From assembly GCA_049647485.1 (NCBI GenBank), contig JBARXT010000228.1, positions 1 through 50,900 on the forward strand: a stretch of 50,900 nt of DNA. The letters are read 5' to 3'. Below the pieces are notes generated by a model. That model ran no database searches. It saw only the letters and a program-made list of their open reading frames with translations, and was not told the DNA's origin. Source of the stretch: 62-47 sp049647485. Lineage in GTDB: Bacteria; Pseudomonadota; Alphaproteobacteria; Rhizobiales; Xanthobacteraceae. Each line of letters starts with the position of its first letter. Position 1 is the first letter of the stretch. This document shows positions 42,311 to 49,508 of the stretch, piece after piece. Made by a program: the position numbers and the translations under genes.

Positions 42311-43264
42311 ATGTCGGCCAAGAACGGGGCGATCAAGCTGGTCGCCGGAAATTCCAATCCCGCGCTGGCGCAGCAGGTTTCCGCAGTCCTCGATATCCCG
42401 CTGACCAAGGCCAGCGTCCGGCGCTTCGCCGACATGGAAATTTTCGTCGAGATCCTCGAGAACGTGCGCGGCTCCGATGTCTTCGTGATCCAGTCGACTT
42501 CCTACCCGGCCAACGATCACCTGATGGAGTTGCTGATCATCATCGACGCGCTGCGCCGCGCTTCGGCACGCCGCATCACCGCGGTGATTCCGTATTTCGG
42601 CTATGCACGGCAGGATCGCAAGGTCGGCTCGCGCGCGCCGATTTCCGCCAAACTGGTCGCCAACCTGATCACTCACGCCGGCGCCGACCGCGTGATGACG
42701 CTCGATCTGCACGCCGGGCAAATTCAGGGCTTCTTCGATATTCCGACCGACAACCTCTACGCCTCGCCGGTGCTGGTGCGCGACATCCGCGAGAAGTTCG
42801 ATCTCTCCAATGTCATGGTGGTGTCGCCCGACGTCGGCGGCGTGGTCCGCGCACGCGGCCTCGCCAAGCGCATCAGCGCACCGCTCGCCATCATCGACAA
42901 GCGCCGCGAGCGCGCCGGCGAATCCGAAGTGATGAACGTGATCGGCGATGTCGCCGGCTTCACCTGCATCCTGATCGACGACATCGTCGATTCCGGCGGC
43001 ACGCTGGTGAATGCCGCCGATGCGTTGCTCGCCAACGGCGCCAAGGACGTCTATGCCTACCTCACCCACGGCGTGCTGTCGGGCGGCGCGACCGCGCGCA
43101 TCGCCAATTCCCGGCTCAAGGAACTGGTGATCACCGACTCGATCCAGCCGACCGATGAGCTTCTCGCGGTGAAGAACATCCGCGTGCTGCCGATCGCGCC
43201 GCTGATCGCCGAAGCGATCAGCCGCACCGCCGCCGAAGAATCCGTCTCCAGCCTGTTCGACTAA
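42311..43264 (+). CDS. prs: Ribose-phosphate pyrophosphokinase
   Basis: A 317-residue enzyme making PRPP from ribose-5-phosphate and ATP, for purine, pyrimidine, His and Trp synthesis. Features: KLVAGNSNPALAQQV, RRFADMEIFVEILENVRGSDVFV, ITAVIPYFGYARQDRK (ATP-binding loop), VMTLDLHAGQIQGFFD (metal site), and the PRPP loop FTCILIDDIVDSGGTLVNAADAL. The class I signature MVVSPDVGGVVRARGLAKR is intact. Start ATG 42311 gives the family N-terminus; an earlier ATG at 42269 is in frame and less likely. Confidence 0.97.
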   Translation: MSAKNGAIKLVAGNSNPALAQQVSAVLDIPLTKASVRRFADMEIFVEILENVRGSDVFVIQSTSYPANDHLMELLIIIDALRRASARRITAVIPYFGYARQDRKVGSRAPISAKLVANLITHAGADRVMTLDLHAGQIQGFFDIPTDNLYASPVLVRDIREKFDLSNVMVVSPDVGGVVRARGLAKRISAPLAIIDKRRERAGESEVMNVIGDVAGFTCILIDDIVDSGGTLVNAADALLANGAKDVYAYLTHGVLSGGATARIANSRLKELVITDSIQPTDELLAVKNIRVLPIAPLIAEAISRTAAEESVSSLFD

Positions 43265-43274
43265 GTCAGCATGA

Positions 43275-43308
43275 GCCCCGCGGGCGCATGGTCGATGCGC
43301 CGCGGGAT
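43275..43308. terminator. Probable bidirectional terminator between prs and ribH2
   Basis: CCCCGCGGGCGCAT (43277-43290) pairs with ATGCGCCGCGGG (43295-43306) with a one-base bulge, around a short loop. It lies between two convergent genes separated by 57 bases. Followed by ATTCTTGC on the plus strand, so the U-run is weak. Confidence 0.5.
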
Positions 43309-43321
43309 TCTTGCGGCAAAC

Positions 43322-43906
43322 TTATGGCATGCCCGCCGCGACCTGCCCGCGCAGCCGCTCCAGCGCGTGCAGCGTATTGGCGCAGGCTTCGGCGACCTCG
43401 ATCCCCTTGATGGCGAAGTGCTTGCGGAAGAATTCGAAGTGCGTGGCGTGCTCGTGGAATTGCTGCGGCGTCAACACCGCCGAGAACACCGGCACCTCGG
43501 TCCGCAACTGCACGTCCATCAGCGCATTGATGACCGTGCCGGCGACGAAATCATGCCGGTAGATTCCGCCATCGACCACCAGGCCGGCCGCGACGATCGC
43601 GGTGTAGCGACGGGTCTTCGCCAGGATTTGCGCGTGCAGCGGGATTTCGAACGCACCCGGCACCTCGAACAGATCGACCTGCGACGGCGAAATGCCGCGC
43701 ACTTCGATCTCCTGAAGAAACGCGACGCGGCATTCCGCGACGATCTCGCGATGCCAGCACGATTGGACGAAGGCTATGCGCTGCGGCTTGGCGAAACGCA
43801 CCGGTTCGACGGTGACGCTCGGCGGCACACCGGGAGACTCGGTATGGACCGCGGTATCGGCGGATTCGGATATCGTGGAAGTGGAGTCTGACAACATCTG
43901 ATTCAT
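43322..43906 (-). CDS. ribH2: 6,7-dimethyl-8-ribityllumazine synthase, type II (RibH2)
   Basis: A 194-residue enzyme joining a ribityl-pyrimidine with dihydroxybutanone phosphate to form lumazine, the riboflavin precursor. Hallmarks of the RibH2 subtype (decameric in Brucella) are FVQSCWHREIVAECRVAFL, DLFEVPGAFEIPLHAQILAKTRRYTAIVAAG, VDGGIYRHDFVAGTVINALMDVQLRTEVPVFSAVLTPQQFHEH and FFRKHFAIKG. The N-terminal 40 residues are an extra disordered segment. The GAGGA ribosome site precedes ATG 43906. An FMN riboswitch lies 75 bases upstream. RibH2 in Brucella is a second, non-housekeeping synthase, so another ribH may exist elsewhere in the genome; this is inference. Confidence 0.92.
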   Translation of the reverse strand: MNQMLSDSTSTISESADTAVHTESPGVPPSVTVEPVRFAKPQRIAFVQSCWHREIVAECRVAFLQEIEVRGISPSQVDLFEVPGAFEIPLHAQILAKTRRYTAIVAAGLVVDGGIYRHDFVAGTVINALMDVQLRTEVPVFSAVLTPQQFHEHATHFEFFRKHFAIKGIEVAEACANTLHALERLRGQVAAGMP

Positions 43907-43980
43907 GGCTTTCCTCGTTAGGTACCAGAATCAGGGCATACGGACCGCCGGCCACGCGCAAACGCGGCCTTCGGTAACCC

Positions 43981-44130
43981 GCTCTCTTTCATCCGGACTG
44001 TAACCGTCGGCTTCGGAATCGCACCGAATCTGCTGACCCTTCCTCACCGAAGCGAAGAAGGCGCTCGCGGGCTTAAGGCTGGAGGCCTCTCACCGCCGGT
44101 GGGGACTTTCACCCCGCCCTGAGAACTACC
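43981..44130 (-). ncRNA. FMN riboswitch (RFN element) controlling ribH2
   Basis: Read on the minus strand, the conserved RFN blocks appear in order: TTCTCAGGGCGGGGTGAAAGTCCCCACCGGCGGTGAG, AGCCCGCGAGC, GATTCGGTGCGATTCCGAAGCCGACGGTTACAGTCCGGATGAAAGAG. The closing P1 stem pairs TTCTC with GAGAG. This is the classical FMN aptamer, located directly ahead of ribH2, so high FMN should reduce expression. Downstream is a hairpin (GGCCGCG with CGTGGCC near 43950-43970) without a U-run, so control is more likely translational than by termination. Confidence 0.95.
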
Positions 44131-44588
44131 GCCCCGACGGGACGGCAACCGAACTATGCCGGACGCGCCGGGCCGCTGCAAGCCATCCGCCCAAACCATC
44201 CGCCCAAACCATCTGCCATGGGCTGCCCGCATGGCTCCCGAGCGGTGTACGAAGGCTCGTTTCAGGCTGATCCGAATCGATCATGCCGTCGCACAGACTC
44301 GCATCACGCGAATCCGCGTCGCGGACTCGCACACCGCGAATCCGATTCCGTTTTGTTCTCAGGACGAACCGGCCCGTCGCGATGATCTGTGGACGAGCCC
44401 CGGTTTGCCTGTGGATGGAGTCCACCCGCCGTTGCGCGGATTCGGCAAATCACATCACTTGATCCTCGCGCACCTGAACGAAGCAACTGCATTCCTCACG
44501 GTTCGCGACCTGCAGCGACGCGTCGGGCTCAGTGCCTATTGTCCTGCCGCGTGCGTATCACAACAAACAACAGCAAGGTCGAGACGGC
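44131..44588. other. 458-base region without a supported gene
   Basis: No frame here has convincing composition or a matching start. Two features are visible: a tandem CATCCGCCCAAAC (about 44187-44212) with a third, diverged part, and a 21-base direct repeat with 28-base period (GACTCGCATCACGCGAATCCG at 44296, a second copy at 44324, about 18 of 21 identical). It must contain the promoter of the ribH2 riboswitch transcript (minus strand) and that of the YbjN gene (plus strand). Confidence 0.5.
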
Positions 44589-45089
44589 ATGTCCCTCCTC
44601 GAAGGCACGTTCGATTCCCGAAACAGTCCGCTGGAAGTGATCGAGGAGATCGCCGCGACCAACGACTGGTCGTTCGAGCGTTCGGGCGAGGACGAGATCA
44701 CCATCGTGACCCAGGGCGCGTGGACCGATTATCAACTGTCCTTCACCTGGATGAACGAGATCGAGGCGCTGCATCTGGCTTGCGCGTTCGACATGAAAAT
44801 CCCGCAGGCGCGGCGCAACGAAGTGCAGAAGCTGATCGCATCGATCAACGAACAGCTTTGGGTCGGCCATTTCGACATCTGGGTGCAGACCGGGACCATC
44901 ATGTATCGTCAGGCGCTGCTGCTGCCCGAGGGGCTCGCGGCATCGAGCGCGCAATGCGAGGCGATGCTGTCCGGCGCCATCGGCGCCTGCGAGCGTTACT
45001 ATCCGGCGCTGCAGTTCGTCGTCTGGGCCGGCAAGTCCGCTCCCGATGCCATGAGCGCGGCGATGTTCGACACCGAGGGCGAAGCGTAG
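44589..45089 (+). CDS. YbjN-domain protein
   Basis: A 166-residue protein of the YbjN family (a type III secretion chaperone-like fold). It shows SPLEVIEEIAATNDWSFERSGEDEITIVTQGAWTDYQLSFTWMNEIEALHLACAFDMKIPQARRNEVQKLIASINEQLWVGHFDIWVQTGTIMYRQALLLPEG, then EAMLSGAIGACERYYPALQFVVWAGKSAPDAMSAAMFDTEGEA. The C-terminal FDTEGEA end is typical of alphaproteobacterial members, widely conserved but poorly characterised. Start ATG 44589 is the best in-frame start. A proline biosynthesis gene follows 178 bases later, after a repeat. Confidence 0.9.
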   Translation: MSLLEGTFDSRNSPLEVIEEIAATNDWSFERSGEDEITIVTQGAWTDYQLSFTWMNEIEALHLACAFDMKIPQARRNEVQKLIASINEQLWVGHFDIWVQTGTIMYRQALLLPEGLAASSAQCEAMLSGAIGACERYYPALQFVVWAGKSAPDAMSAAMFDTEGEA

Positions 45090-45104
45090 ACGCTTTCACC
45101 GTTC

Positions 45105-45216
45105 GTCATGCGCGGGCTTGACCCGCGCATCCATCTCTTTTCAAAATGATGGATCGCCGGGTCCACAGGCGAGCGAAGCGACGCCGTTCTTCGAACGGCT
45201 AGGCCCGGCGATGACG
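45105..45216. repeat. Dispersed repeat, family A copy 2, with nested insertion
   Basis: It starts TCATGCGCGGGCTTGACCCG, has CGCATCCATC and GATGGATCGCC like the copy at 35815-35888, and ends GGCCCGGCGATGACG. Compared with that copy, an extra segment of about 37 bases (near 45164-45200) splits the final stem, and that insert itself contains a hairpin (GCCGTTCTTCGAACGGC). This looks like one repeat inserted into another. Confidence 0.7.
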
Positions 45217-45267
45217 CCTGATGTTGGTGATGCTGTGGCGCATTCTTCACTGGACCTGGACCTTCCC

Positions 45268-46098
45268 ATGACCGACACATCGAATCCCCTCGCGCACCTT
45301 CAAGGCACCGTCGTCCTCGCCGGTGCCGGCAAGATGGGCGGTGCGCTCTTGACCGGCTGGCTGGCGCAAGGCCTCGATCCCGCCCGCGTCGTGATTATCG
45401 ATCCATATGTGTCCGACGAGATTCGCGTGCTCGGTGCGAACCGCTTGCGCATCAATCCCGCGCCGTCGGAGATCGGAGCGGCCGACGCGCTGGTCCTCGC
45501 AGTCAAGCCGCAGATGTTTCACGATGCGGCGGCGACGCTGAAAGCATTCGTGCGACCCGTGACACTGGTGGTGTCGATCATGGCCGGCACCACGCGCGCC
45601 GCCATCGCCGGTGCTTGCGGCGGCAACGTGGTGCGCGCGATGCCGAACACCCCGGCCGCGATCGGCCGCGGCATCACCGTCGCGGTTGCCGACGGCACGA
45701 TCGGCGACGCTCCACGCGCGATCGCCCATGCGCTGCTTGCCGCCACCGGCAAGATCGAATGGATCGACGACGAAGCCCTGATGGACGCCGTGACCGCGGT
45801 GTCCGGCTCAGGCCCGGCTTACGTGTTTCTGCTGGCGGAAGAACTGGCGCGCGCCGGCGTCGCCGCCGGCCTGCCCACCGACCTCGCAGCAAAACTCGCG
45901 CGCGAAACCGTCGCCGGATCGGGCGAACTGCTCTACCGGTCCAATCTCGACGCGGCGACGTTACGCCAGAACGTCACCTCGCCCGGCGGCACGACGGCCG
46001 CCGCACTCGGCGTGCTGATGGGCGACGACGGATTCAAGCCGTTGCTGGAACGCGCCGTCGCAGCAGCCACCCGGCGTTCCAGGGAACTGGCGAAGTAG
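45268..46098 (+). CDS. proC: Pyrroline-5-carboxylate reductase
   Basis: A 276-residue enzyme for the last step of proline synthesis. The nucleotide-binding loop is VVLAGAGKMGGALLTGWLAQGL. DALVLAVKPQMF, SIMAGTTRAAIAG, VVRAMPNTPAAIGRGITV and the signature VTAVSGSGPAYVFLLAEELARAGVAAGLP followed by QNVTSPGGTTAAALGVL are all present. Length normal. ATG 45268 gives the N-terminus MTDTSNPLAHLQGT. Standalone gene. Confidence 0.96.
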   Translation: MTDTSNPLAHLQGTVVLAGAGKMGGALLTGWLAQGLDPARVVIIDPYVSDEIRVLGANRLRINPAPSEIGAADALVLAVKPQMFHDAAATLKAFVRPVTLVVSIMAGTTRAAIAGACGGNVVRAMPNTPAAIGRGITVAVADGTIGDAPRAIAHALLAATGKIEWIDDEALMDAVTAVSGSGPAYVFLLAEELARAGVAAGLPTDLAAKLARETVAGSGELLYRSNLDAATLRQNVTSPGGTTAAALGVLMGDDGFKPLLERAVAAATRRSRELAK

Positions 46099-46104
46099 CT
46101 CTGC

Positions 46105-46824
46105 TCACTCCCCGACGAACGTCACCGTATCCGGAATGCTCGCGCGCGACGTGCGGTAACTGTTGACCTTGTGCTCGGTGTCGCCGTAACCGAACGAGAT
46201 GCCGCACACCACGCGGCGGTCGTCGCCAAGACCGAAGTGCTTGCGGATCAGCCCCGAGTGCCGGGCCAGCGCCGCTTGAGGAATGGTCGAGAGGCCGAGC
46301 GCCTGCGCCGCCAGCATGAAATTGCTGACATAGCCGCCGCAGTCGACCGCGCCGTAGACGCCGAGCGCCTCGTCGGTGTGAATGATGGCGACGTGAGGCG
46401 CACCGAAGAAGTTATAGTTCTCCATCGCCTGCTGCGCATAAGCCGCCTTGTCGCCGCGCGCGATGCCAAGCGTGTTATAGAGCTGGAAGCCGCTCTCGCG
46501 TCGCCGCTCCAGATAGACGCCGCGATATTCGCGCGGCGCGGGAAAATCGTGATCGTCACCGCTGCCTGACGATGCCTCGGCATAAATCAGCTTGCGGAAT
46601 GCCTCCTTCGCCGCGCCGCTGGCGATGAGAACCTGCCACGGCTGGCTGTTGCACCACGACGCGGTCCGCTGCGCGGTGTTCAGGACACGCTCAAGGATGT
46701 CGCGCGGCACGGGCTTCGGCAGAAAAGCCCGACACGAGAAGCGTTCGTGCAGCAGTTCCTCAAGCACGCCGATGCGTTGTTCGGTCGTGTATTTCGCGGG
46801 CTTGCCCGCTCCGCCGTCTGCCAT
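46105..46824 (-). CDS. Nitroreductase-family flavoprotein
   Basis: A 239-residue FMN-dependent oxidoreductase. The FMN-binding region reads RFSCRAFLPKPVPRDILERVLNTAQRTASWCNSQPWQVLIASG, then a central helix, YAQQAMENYNFFGAPHVAIIHTDEALG and GGYVSNFMLAAQALGLSTIPQAALARHSGLIRKHFGL, ending with the CGISFGYGD block typical of the family. It starts TGAcATG one base after the stop of the upstream acyl-CoA dehydrogenase, so it is the last gene of that operon. Substrate unknown; it might recycle or reduce a product of the CoA pathway, which is inference only. Confidence 0.9.
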   Translation of the reverse strand: MADGGAGKPAKYTTEQRIGVLEELLHERFSCRAFLPKPVPRDILERVLNTAQRTASWCNSQPWQVLIASGAAKEAFRKLIYAEASSGSGDDHDFPAPREYRGVYLERRRESGFQLYNTLGIARGDKAAYAQQAMENYNFFGAPHVAIIHTDEALGVYGAVDCGGYVSNFMLAAQALGLSTIPQAALARHSGLIRKHFGLGDDRRVVCGISFGYGDTEHKVNSYRTSRASIPDTVTFVGE

Positions 46825-46825
46825 G

Positions 46826-48070
46826 TCACCGCCCCTTGGTCGGAATCTTGTTGAACGGCACGTCCTTATCGACGCGGATATCGCCCGGCAAGCCCAGCAC
46901 CCGTTCGGCGATGATGTTGCGCAGGATCTCGTCGGTGCCGCCGGCGATGCGCATGCCCGGCGAGCCAAGCCACATCGCCTGGAAGCGACCGCCCGCCTCC
47001 GCCGTCGCCGGATCGGTGACGACGCCGGCCGCGCCCTGCAGATCCATCGCGAAGGCGGCGATGTCCTGCACCATAGTTCCCGCGACCAGCTTGCCGATGG
47101 AGTTTTCCGGACCCGGCCGCTCGCCTTTCGACAGCGCCGACAGCGAGCGATAGGCGGTGTATTTCAACCCGCTCGACTTCACCGCCCAGTCGGCGAGTTT
47201 CGAACGCACCGCCGCGTCGTCGATGGCGAGGCCGTCATCGGTCATCAGTTCGCTGCAGAACGCGAAGATTTCCGGGAAGCCGGTGGCAAGCCGCGAGCCG
47301 ATCGACATGCGCTCGTTCATCAGCGTGGTCAGCGACACGTTCCACCCGTCGCCCACATTGCCGAGGCGCTGGCTGTCCGGAATCCGCACGTCGGTGAAAT
47401 ACACCTCGTTGAATTCCTGCATGCCGTTGGCCTGCTTGATCGGCTTCACCTCGACGCCCTTGCTCTTCATGTCGAGGAAGAACATCGTCAGGCCCTTGTG
47501 CTTCGGCACATTGGGATCGGTGCGCGTGATGAGCAGGCCCCAGTCGGCGTAATGCGCACCGGAGGTCCATATCTTCTGGCCGTTGATGATCCAGTCGTCG
47601 CCATCGCGTTCCGCGCGGGTGCGCAGGCCCGCAACGTCGGAGCCCCCGGCCGGCTCAGAGAACAACTGGCACCAGATTTCCTCGCCGGATGCGAGCTTCG
47701 GCAGGCGGCGACGCTTGTCGTCCTCACTGCCGAACGCCATCACCGTGGGGCCGCACATGCCCTCGCCGATCTGGAACGGTTGCGTCAGCTTGCCGTAGAC
47801 GCCTTCCTCCTGCTGCCAGATCACTTTCTCGATCGGTGTCGCGCCGCGACCGCCATACTCCTGCGGCCAGGACAGGCAGGACCAGCCGCCTTCCGCCTTC
47901 TTCTTCTGCCAGGCCTTGCCGACCGCGACCATGTCGCCCTTTTTCAGGGTGATGCGGCCAAGCGAGGCTTGCGACAATTCCGCTTCATATTCCTTGGGCG
48001 CGTTGGCCTGCACCCATTCGCGTGCCTTGGCGCGAAACGCGGCCTCTTCCGGGGTGTCATCGAAGTTCAT
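46826..48070 (-). CDS. Acyl-CoA dehydrogenase (copy 1 of tandem pair)
   Basis: A 414-residue FAD enzyme. N-terminal helical domain MNFDDTPEEAAFRAKAREWVQANAPKEYEAELSQ; middle FAD-contact LFSEPAGGSDVAGLRTRAERDGDDWIINGQKIWTSGAHYADWGLLITRTD; then GLTMFFLDMKSKGVEVKPI, VYFTDVRIPDSQRLGNVGDGWNVSLTTLMNERM, and the C-terminal IAGGTDEILRNIIAERVLGLPGDIR. It belongs to the FadE17/20-like class. Its immediate upstream gene is a close paralogue (identity about 75-80% by eye). It is followed by the nitroreductase. Substrate chain length or branching is not predictable. Confidence 0.95.
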   Translation of the reverse strand: MNFDDTPEEAAFRAKAREWVQANAPKEYEAELSQASLGRITLKKGDMVAVGKAWQKKKAEGGWSCLSWPQEYGGRGATPIEKVIWQQEEGVYGKLTQPFQIGEGMCGPTVMAFGSEDDKRRRLPKLASGEEIWCQLFSEPAGGSDVAGLRTRAERDGDDWIINGQKIWTSGAHYADWGLLITRTDPNVPKHKGLTMFFLDMKSKGVEVKPIKQANGMQEFNEVYFTDVRIPDSQRLGNVGDGWNVSLTTLMNERMSIGSRLATGFPEIFAFCSELMTDDGLAIDDAAVRSKLADWAVKSSGLKYTAYRSLSALSKGERPGPENSIGKLVAGTMVQDIAAFAMDLQGAAGVVTDPATAEAGGRFQAMWLGSPGMRIAGGTDEILRNIIAERVLGLPGDIRVDKDVPFNKIPTKGR

Positions 48071-48118
48071 GGCAACTCCTTCGCTTTCTCCCTCCCCTTG
48101 CAGGGAGAAGTAAAATCT

Positions 48119-49366
48119 CTAGCTCCGACCCTTGGTCGGAATCTTGTTGAACGGCACGTCCTTGTCGACGCGGATGTCGCCCGGCAGGCCGAGCACGCGC
48201 TCCGCGATGATGTTGCGCAAAATCTCGTCGGTGCCGCCTTCCACGCGCGTCGCCGGCGAACGCAGCAGCATCGCCTGGAATTTACCTTCGACTTCCGCCT
48301 GCTCGGGATCGCTGACGACACCGGCCGCGCCTTGCAGATCGAGCGCGTAGGTCGCGACCTCCTGAATCATCGAACCGGCCACCAGCTTGCCGATGGAGTT
48401 CTCCGGCCCCGGCCGCTCGCCGCGCGACAGCGCCGAGATCGAACGGAAGGCAGTATATTTGAGGCCGGAGGCTTTCACCGCCCAGTTGGCGAGTTTCGAA
48501 CGCACCGCGCGATCGTCGATGACGGGCACGCCATCGATGACGAGGTCGTTGCAATAGTCGAACAGTTCCGGGAAGCCGGTCGCAACCGACGCGCCGATCG
48601 ACATGCGCTCGTTCATCAGCGTGGTGAGCGAGACGTTCCAGCCGTCGCCGACCGCACCGAGCCGCTGGCTGTCGGGAATCCGCACATCGGTGAAATACAC
48701 CTCGTTAAATTCGGACTGGCCGTTGGCCTGCTTGATCGGCTTGATCTCGACGCCGGGGCTTTTCATGTCGAGGAAGAACATGGTGAGCCCCTTGTGCTTG
48801 GGCACGGTGGGATCGGTGCGCGTGATCAGGATTCCGTAATCCGAATAGTGCGCGCCCGAGGTCCAGATCTTCTGGCCGTTGATCACCCAGTCGTCGCCGT
48901 CGCGCTCGGCGCGGGTGCGAAGCCCCGCGACGTCGGAGCCGCCTGCGGGCTCGGAGAACAACTGGCACCACACCTTCTCGCCCGACGCCAGCGGCGGCAG
49001 AAAAGCGCGCTTATGCTCCTCGCTGGCATAGGCCATCATGGTCGGGCCGCACATGCCATGGCCGATGATGAACATGCGGCTCAGCTTGCCGAACGCGCCC
49101 TCTTCCTGCTGCCAGATCACGCGTTCGATCGGCGACGAGCCGCGCCCGCCATATTCCTTCGGCCAGTGCAGACAGGCCCAGCCGGCATCGGCCTTCTTCT
49201 TCTGCCAGGCTTTGGCGACCTCAAGCACGTTCGCGCCCGTAAGCACCAGCCGGCCGAGCGAGGCCTTCGCCAGTTCGTCTTCATACTGCTTCGGCGCGTT
49301 GGCGGCGATCCAGGCTCGCGCCTCGGTGCGGAACGCGGCTTCCTGCGGGGTATCGTCGAAATTCAT
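48119..49366 (-). CDS. Acyl-CoA dehydrogenase (copy 2 of tandem pair)
   Basis: A 415-residue paralogue of the following gene. It opens MNFDDTPQEAAFRTEARAWIAANAPKQYEDELAK and has LFSEPAGGSDVAGLRTRAERDGDDWVINGQKIWTSGAHYSDYGILITRTD, GLTMFFLDMKSPGVEIKPI, TDVRIPDSQRLGAVGDGWNVSLTTLMNERM and GGTDEILRNIIAERVLGLPGDIR. The two copies also share the end KDVPFNKIPTKGR. Tandem duplication is the simple explanation. The 48-base gap between the two carries a remnant of a palindromic repeat (CTCCCTCCCCTTGCAGGGAGAAG). Substrate unknown. Confidence 0.95.
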   Translation of the reverse strand: MNFDDTPQEAAFRTEARAWIAANAPKQYEDELAKASLGRLVLTGANVLEVAKAWQKKKADAGWACLHWPKEYGGRGSSPIERVIWQQEEGAFGKLSRMFIIGHGMCGPTMMAYASEEHKRAFLPPLASGEKVWCQLFSEPAGGSDVAGLRTRAERDGDDWVINGQKIWTSGAHYSDYGILITRTDPTVPKHKGLTMFFLDMKSPGVEIKPIKQANGQSEFNEVYFTDVRIPDSQRLGAVGDGWNVSLTTLMNERMSIGASVATGFPELFDYCNDLVIDGVPVIDDRAVRSKLANWAVKASGLKYTAFRSISALSRGERPGPENSIGKLVAGSMIQEVATYALDLQGAAGVVSDPEQAEVEGKFQAMLLRSPATRVEGGTDEILRNIIAERVLGLPGDIRVDKDVPFNKIPTKGRS

Positions 49367-49391
49367 GGACGTGGTCCTTCATCAGTTCCTG

Positions 49392-49503
49392 CGTCGTCCC
49401 TGCGAAGGCAGGGACCCATAACCACTGTCTTCGGTTCTCTTGGCTCGAGCGTCGTTTCACGTCGACATGCTGCGGCGTATGGGTCCCCGCCTTCGCGGGG
49501 ACG
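49392..49503. repeat. Dispersed repeat, family B copy 1 (between dehydrogenase genes)
   Basis: The left end reads CGTCGTCCCTGCGAAGGC and GGACCCATAACC, the right end GTATGGGTCCCC and GCCTTCGCGGGGACG, so the ends are an imperfect inverted repeat about 112 bases apart. A second copy lies at 50672-50790. No coding frame. Confidence 0.75.
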
Positions 49504-49508
49504 CCAAA

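Noticed and set aside
43551..43961. A minus-strand frame starting RVAGGPYALILVPNEES next to the riboswitch
   Set aside because: It could have been a leader peptide, but it has only a TTG start, runs on into ribH2 in another frame with shadow composition, and no stop in the leader; likely coincidence.
44126..44425. A 99-codon minus-strand frame starting MDSIHRQTGARPQIIATGRF
   Set aside because: Arg-rich composition, overlaps the riboswitch promoter region and has no ribosome site; not supported.
44380..44470. TGTGGA-rich tract as a possible replication origin
   Set aside because: CTGTGGACG and CTGTGGATG only weakly resemble DnaA boxes; no AT-rich unwinding region and no dnaA, hemE or parAB nearby.
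44156..45121. A 321-codon plus-strand frame
   Set aside because: It overlaps the YbjN gene out of frame, and its composition is typical shadow.
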